Positions 62,467 through 64,000 of a DNA stretch of 64,000 nt are shown one piece after another; position 1 is the first letter of the stretch, and each line of letters starts with the position of its first letter. The notes beneath the pieces are model-generated. The model was not told the DNA's origin, did no database searches, and saw nothing but the letters and a program-made list of their open reading frames with translations. The position numbers were made by a program, and so were the translations under genes. The stretch comes from Candidatus Borrarchaeum yapensis (GTDB lineage Archaea; Asgardarchaeota; Sifarchaeia; Borrarchaeales; Borrarchaeaceae): assembly GCA_016840515.1 (NCBI GenBank), contig JAEOSF010000012.1, positions 1 to 64,000 on the forward strand. The letters are read 5' to 3'.

Positions 62467-63411
62467 CTAAGAGTTTCTTTTGCAATTTAAATGTCGCAAT
62501 AAACGATACGGACATGTTAAGAAGGCTAGTAAAGCACCTTCTATCAAACCTAATAAATAATAAATAGATGCTAAAAAGGAGAGTCTTTCTCGTGCACGGC
62601 TAAGAATCATATTTCCATGGTTTTTTAGAAATCCAATGAAATGTAGAACCCGAGACGCAAATATGTTTTTGAAATAGAAATATGAATGATTTCTTGCCCT
62701 CCAATAATCTATTAAGATATTTCTTCTAATAGCATGAGAAGTTTTTGGGCCAATACGTTTATGTAACACTTTTGCATTAGGGGAATATATAATAAGGCAA
62801 CCTCTCTTTTTAAGCCTCATACATACGTCTGTTTCCTCTCGATATGCTCTACCCCCATATAAATTATCAAATCCATCCATTTCAATTAAATGCTTTTTTA
62901 AAAAACTCATATTCGTTCCTTTGATGTGATCAACTTCGATTCGTTCTTCTCCTAGATCAAAATTACTAATCAGTTCTCCTGATTTCTCTATTTTCCCTAT
63001 TACAACATGCTTTCTCTTTTTTCTTCTAATAAGTCTGTCCTCAATGACTTTTCCTCCAACTCCTCCGACATTTGTATTATTATAATTCTTCAGGATTTGC
63101 TTTATCCAGTTTTCATCAGCTATGGCGTCATCGTCAAGAAACGCAACGATTTCACCCCTTGCTTTACAAATCCCGATATTTCTTGCTACAGTCATGCCTT
63201 TGTATTTTGTATGGACGTATTTAACAGCATAGTTTTGTACAAGTAACTTTGTTTCATAGATATGAGTAGTAGAACTGTCAACAACCAGCACTTCATAAAA
63301 ATTTCTGGGGAGTTTCTGTCTTTTTAAGGATTCAAGGCACTCTTTTAACTCCTCTGGGCGGTTATGCGTCACAACGACCACTGATATAAATAATTCACGA
63401 GATTGTGCCAA
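62467..63411 (-). CDS. Glycosyltransferase family 2
   Basis: A 314-residue GT-A transferase. LFISVVVVTHNRPEELKEC and YEVLVVDSSTT open the fold, GMTVARNIGICKARGE leads to the metal motif FLDDDAIADENW, and EVDHIKGTNMSFLKK plus REETDVCMRLKKRGC form the acceptor half. HKRIGPKTSHAI and a C-terminal helix follow. The start is TTG with AAGGGGAATG upstream. It shares the EVDH block with the GT2 at 24400. It heads a minus-strand group with two GT4 genes. Confidence 0.88.
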   Translation of the reverse strand: MAQSRELFISVVVVTHNRPEELKECLESLKRQKLPRNFYEVLVVDSSTTHIYETKLLVQNYAVKYVHTKYKGMTVARNIGICKARGEIVAFLDDDAIADENWIKQILKNYNNTNVGGVGGKVIEDRLIRRKKRKHVVIGKIEKSGELISNFDLGEERIEVDHIKGTNMSFLKKHLIEMDGFDNLYGGRAYREETDVCMRLKKRGCLIIYSPNAKVLHKRIGPKTSHAIRRNILIDYWRARNHSYFYFKNIFASRVLHFIGFLKNHGNMILSRARERLSFLASIYYLLGLIEGALLAFLTCPYRLLRHLNCKRNS

Positions 63412-63475
63412 TTATGTTTCATTCCCCTTCTTTTTTCAGGTCAAAGTGATATTGTTTCGAGCCTTAAGTTCAGTC

Positions 63476-63955
63476 TTAATTGGGTGAACTTTTGGAGCGG
63501 ATCCTTCCAATAGCCCCTAGAATAACTGTTCCAATATGTTTGACTAAGACTAAAAGCGTTAACAACAGCAATGCAATAATGGCTAATTCTTCGTTCCACT
63601 TAGTATTTGGTATCAACGTAATATGTCCAACTTCAAAGAAAATGAAAAGCGGAATCAGGGCTAAACTAATGGCGAAACTCATAGCCAAAATCTCTAGTTT
63701 GTTTGTGTTTTCATAAAAAGAGAGTTGCGTGATTGCATATCCTGGAACAAAAAAAAGCAGTGGAAATGTAACGATTATCTGTATATCATCACTTGTGTTC
63801 CTAATATTCAAGAAACTGATGGCTATACTCCCATAAATTAGTAACCCTATATTAAAAAGAGCTTCAGCAGTAAGAAGGTCATTTTGCCTCAAGAAAGTGA
63901 TGAAAGACAGCATTTTGTCCTTTATTATTGTTAATTTTTCTCGTATTTCAACCAT
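63476..63955 (-). CDS. Short DUF1616-like membrane protein
   Basis: A 159-residue protein with four helices. The block IVTFPLLFFVPGYAITQLSF followed by KLEILAMSFAISLALIPLFIF matches the first half of archaeal DUF1616 membrane proteins, which are often about 300 residues long. The usual soluble second half is absent, so this may be a short stand-alone version. GAAGGA nine bases before the ATG is a good ribosome binding site. A related pattern occurs at the N-termini of the large membrane proteins at 48386 and 50511. Function of the family is unknown; it keeps turning up in surface-glycan loci. Confidence 0.6.
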   Translation of the reverse strand: MVEIREKLTIIKDKMLSFITFLRQNDLLTAEALFNIGLLIYGSIAISFLNIRNTSDDIQIIVTFPLLFFVPGYAITQLSFYENTNKLEILAMSFAISLALIPLFIFFEVGHITLIPNTKWNEELAIIALLLLTLLVLVKHIGTVILGAIGRIRSKSSPN

Positions 63956-64000
63956 ATAGGGTCCTTCTATGAACTAAGTTAGGCGGCTCCTGACTAAATG

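Noticed and set aside
62467-62515. Apparent overlap of the GT4 and GT2 genes in the ORF track
   Set aside because: AGGTGAGG before ATG 62425 marks the true GT4 start; the longer N-terminus has no family similarity.

Overview
This AT-rich window (roughly one third G+C by eye) comes from an archaeon. Supporting signs are a complete family B DNA polymerase of the crenarchaeal PolB1/Dpo1 type, GGTGATC/GGAGG-type ribosome binding sites with frequent TTG and GTG starts, a CooC-type ATPase with an archaeal-style carboligase-like ATP-grasp neighbour, and a surface-glycan locus full of archaeal-type membrane glycosyltransferases. A ubiquitin-type E2 next to a ubiquitin-type E1 narrows it to lineages known to carry such genes, such as Asgard archaea, Caldiarchaeum relatives or related uncultivated groups. 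That placement is inference. No rRNA, tRNA, CRISPR array or intact transposase gene was seen.

Region 1 (1-3.7 kb): the start of a divergent ATP-grasp gene, then four + strand genes: E2 ubiquitin-conjugating enzyme, E1-like activating enzyme with a eukaryote-like catalytic Cys motif and a possible C-terminal E2-recruiting domain, a CooC-like deviant Walker ATPase, and an unrecognised Cys-rich protein with a terminal zinc ribbon. No ubiquitin-like protein, RING E3 or JAMM protease gene is in the window.

Region 2 (3.8-10 kb, minus): a putative TIM-barrel glycosidase-like protein, PolB, a GT4 glycosyltransferase and a GT39-like membrane glycosyltransferase. The polymerase lies inside the glycan cluster.

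Region 3 (10-64 kb): a surface polysaccharide or glycoprotein-glycan locus in short strand-alternating blocks. Counting from 7.5 kb there are about 13 GT-B/GT4-type enzymes, 7 GT2 enzymes, 10 large polytopic GT-C-like or related membrane proteins, 4 PAPS-type sulfotransferases, a NodB/DUF2334-like deacetylase, an alkaline-phosphatase-superfamily enzyme, a Wzm/Wzt-type ABC exporter whose ATPase has an extra C-terminal domain, a Wzx-type flippase, an unrecognised 729-residue membrane protein and a short DUF1616-like membrane protein. The simplest reading is that GT2/GT4 enzymes build lipid-linked glycans on the cytoplasmic face, sulfotransferases decorate them, the ABC exporter and flippase move them out, and GT-C enzymes extend them outside. 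Nucleotide-sugar synthesis genes, an initiating phosphoglycosyltransferase and an AglB-type oligosaccharyltransferase are not present and must lie elsewhere.

The least expected features are (i) the E1-E2 module, (ii) a glycosyltransferase whose two Rossmann domains are in swapped order, and (iii) a dispersed family of short hairpin elements ending in CTTCTTG that resembles decayed right ends of TnpB/IS605-type elements. Two of these share a 24-base identical core 45 kb apart, and one appears to supply the start codon of a glycosyltransferase gene.
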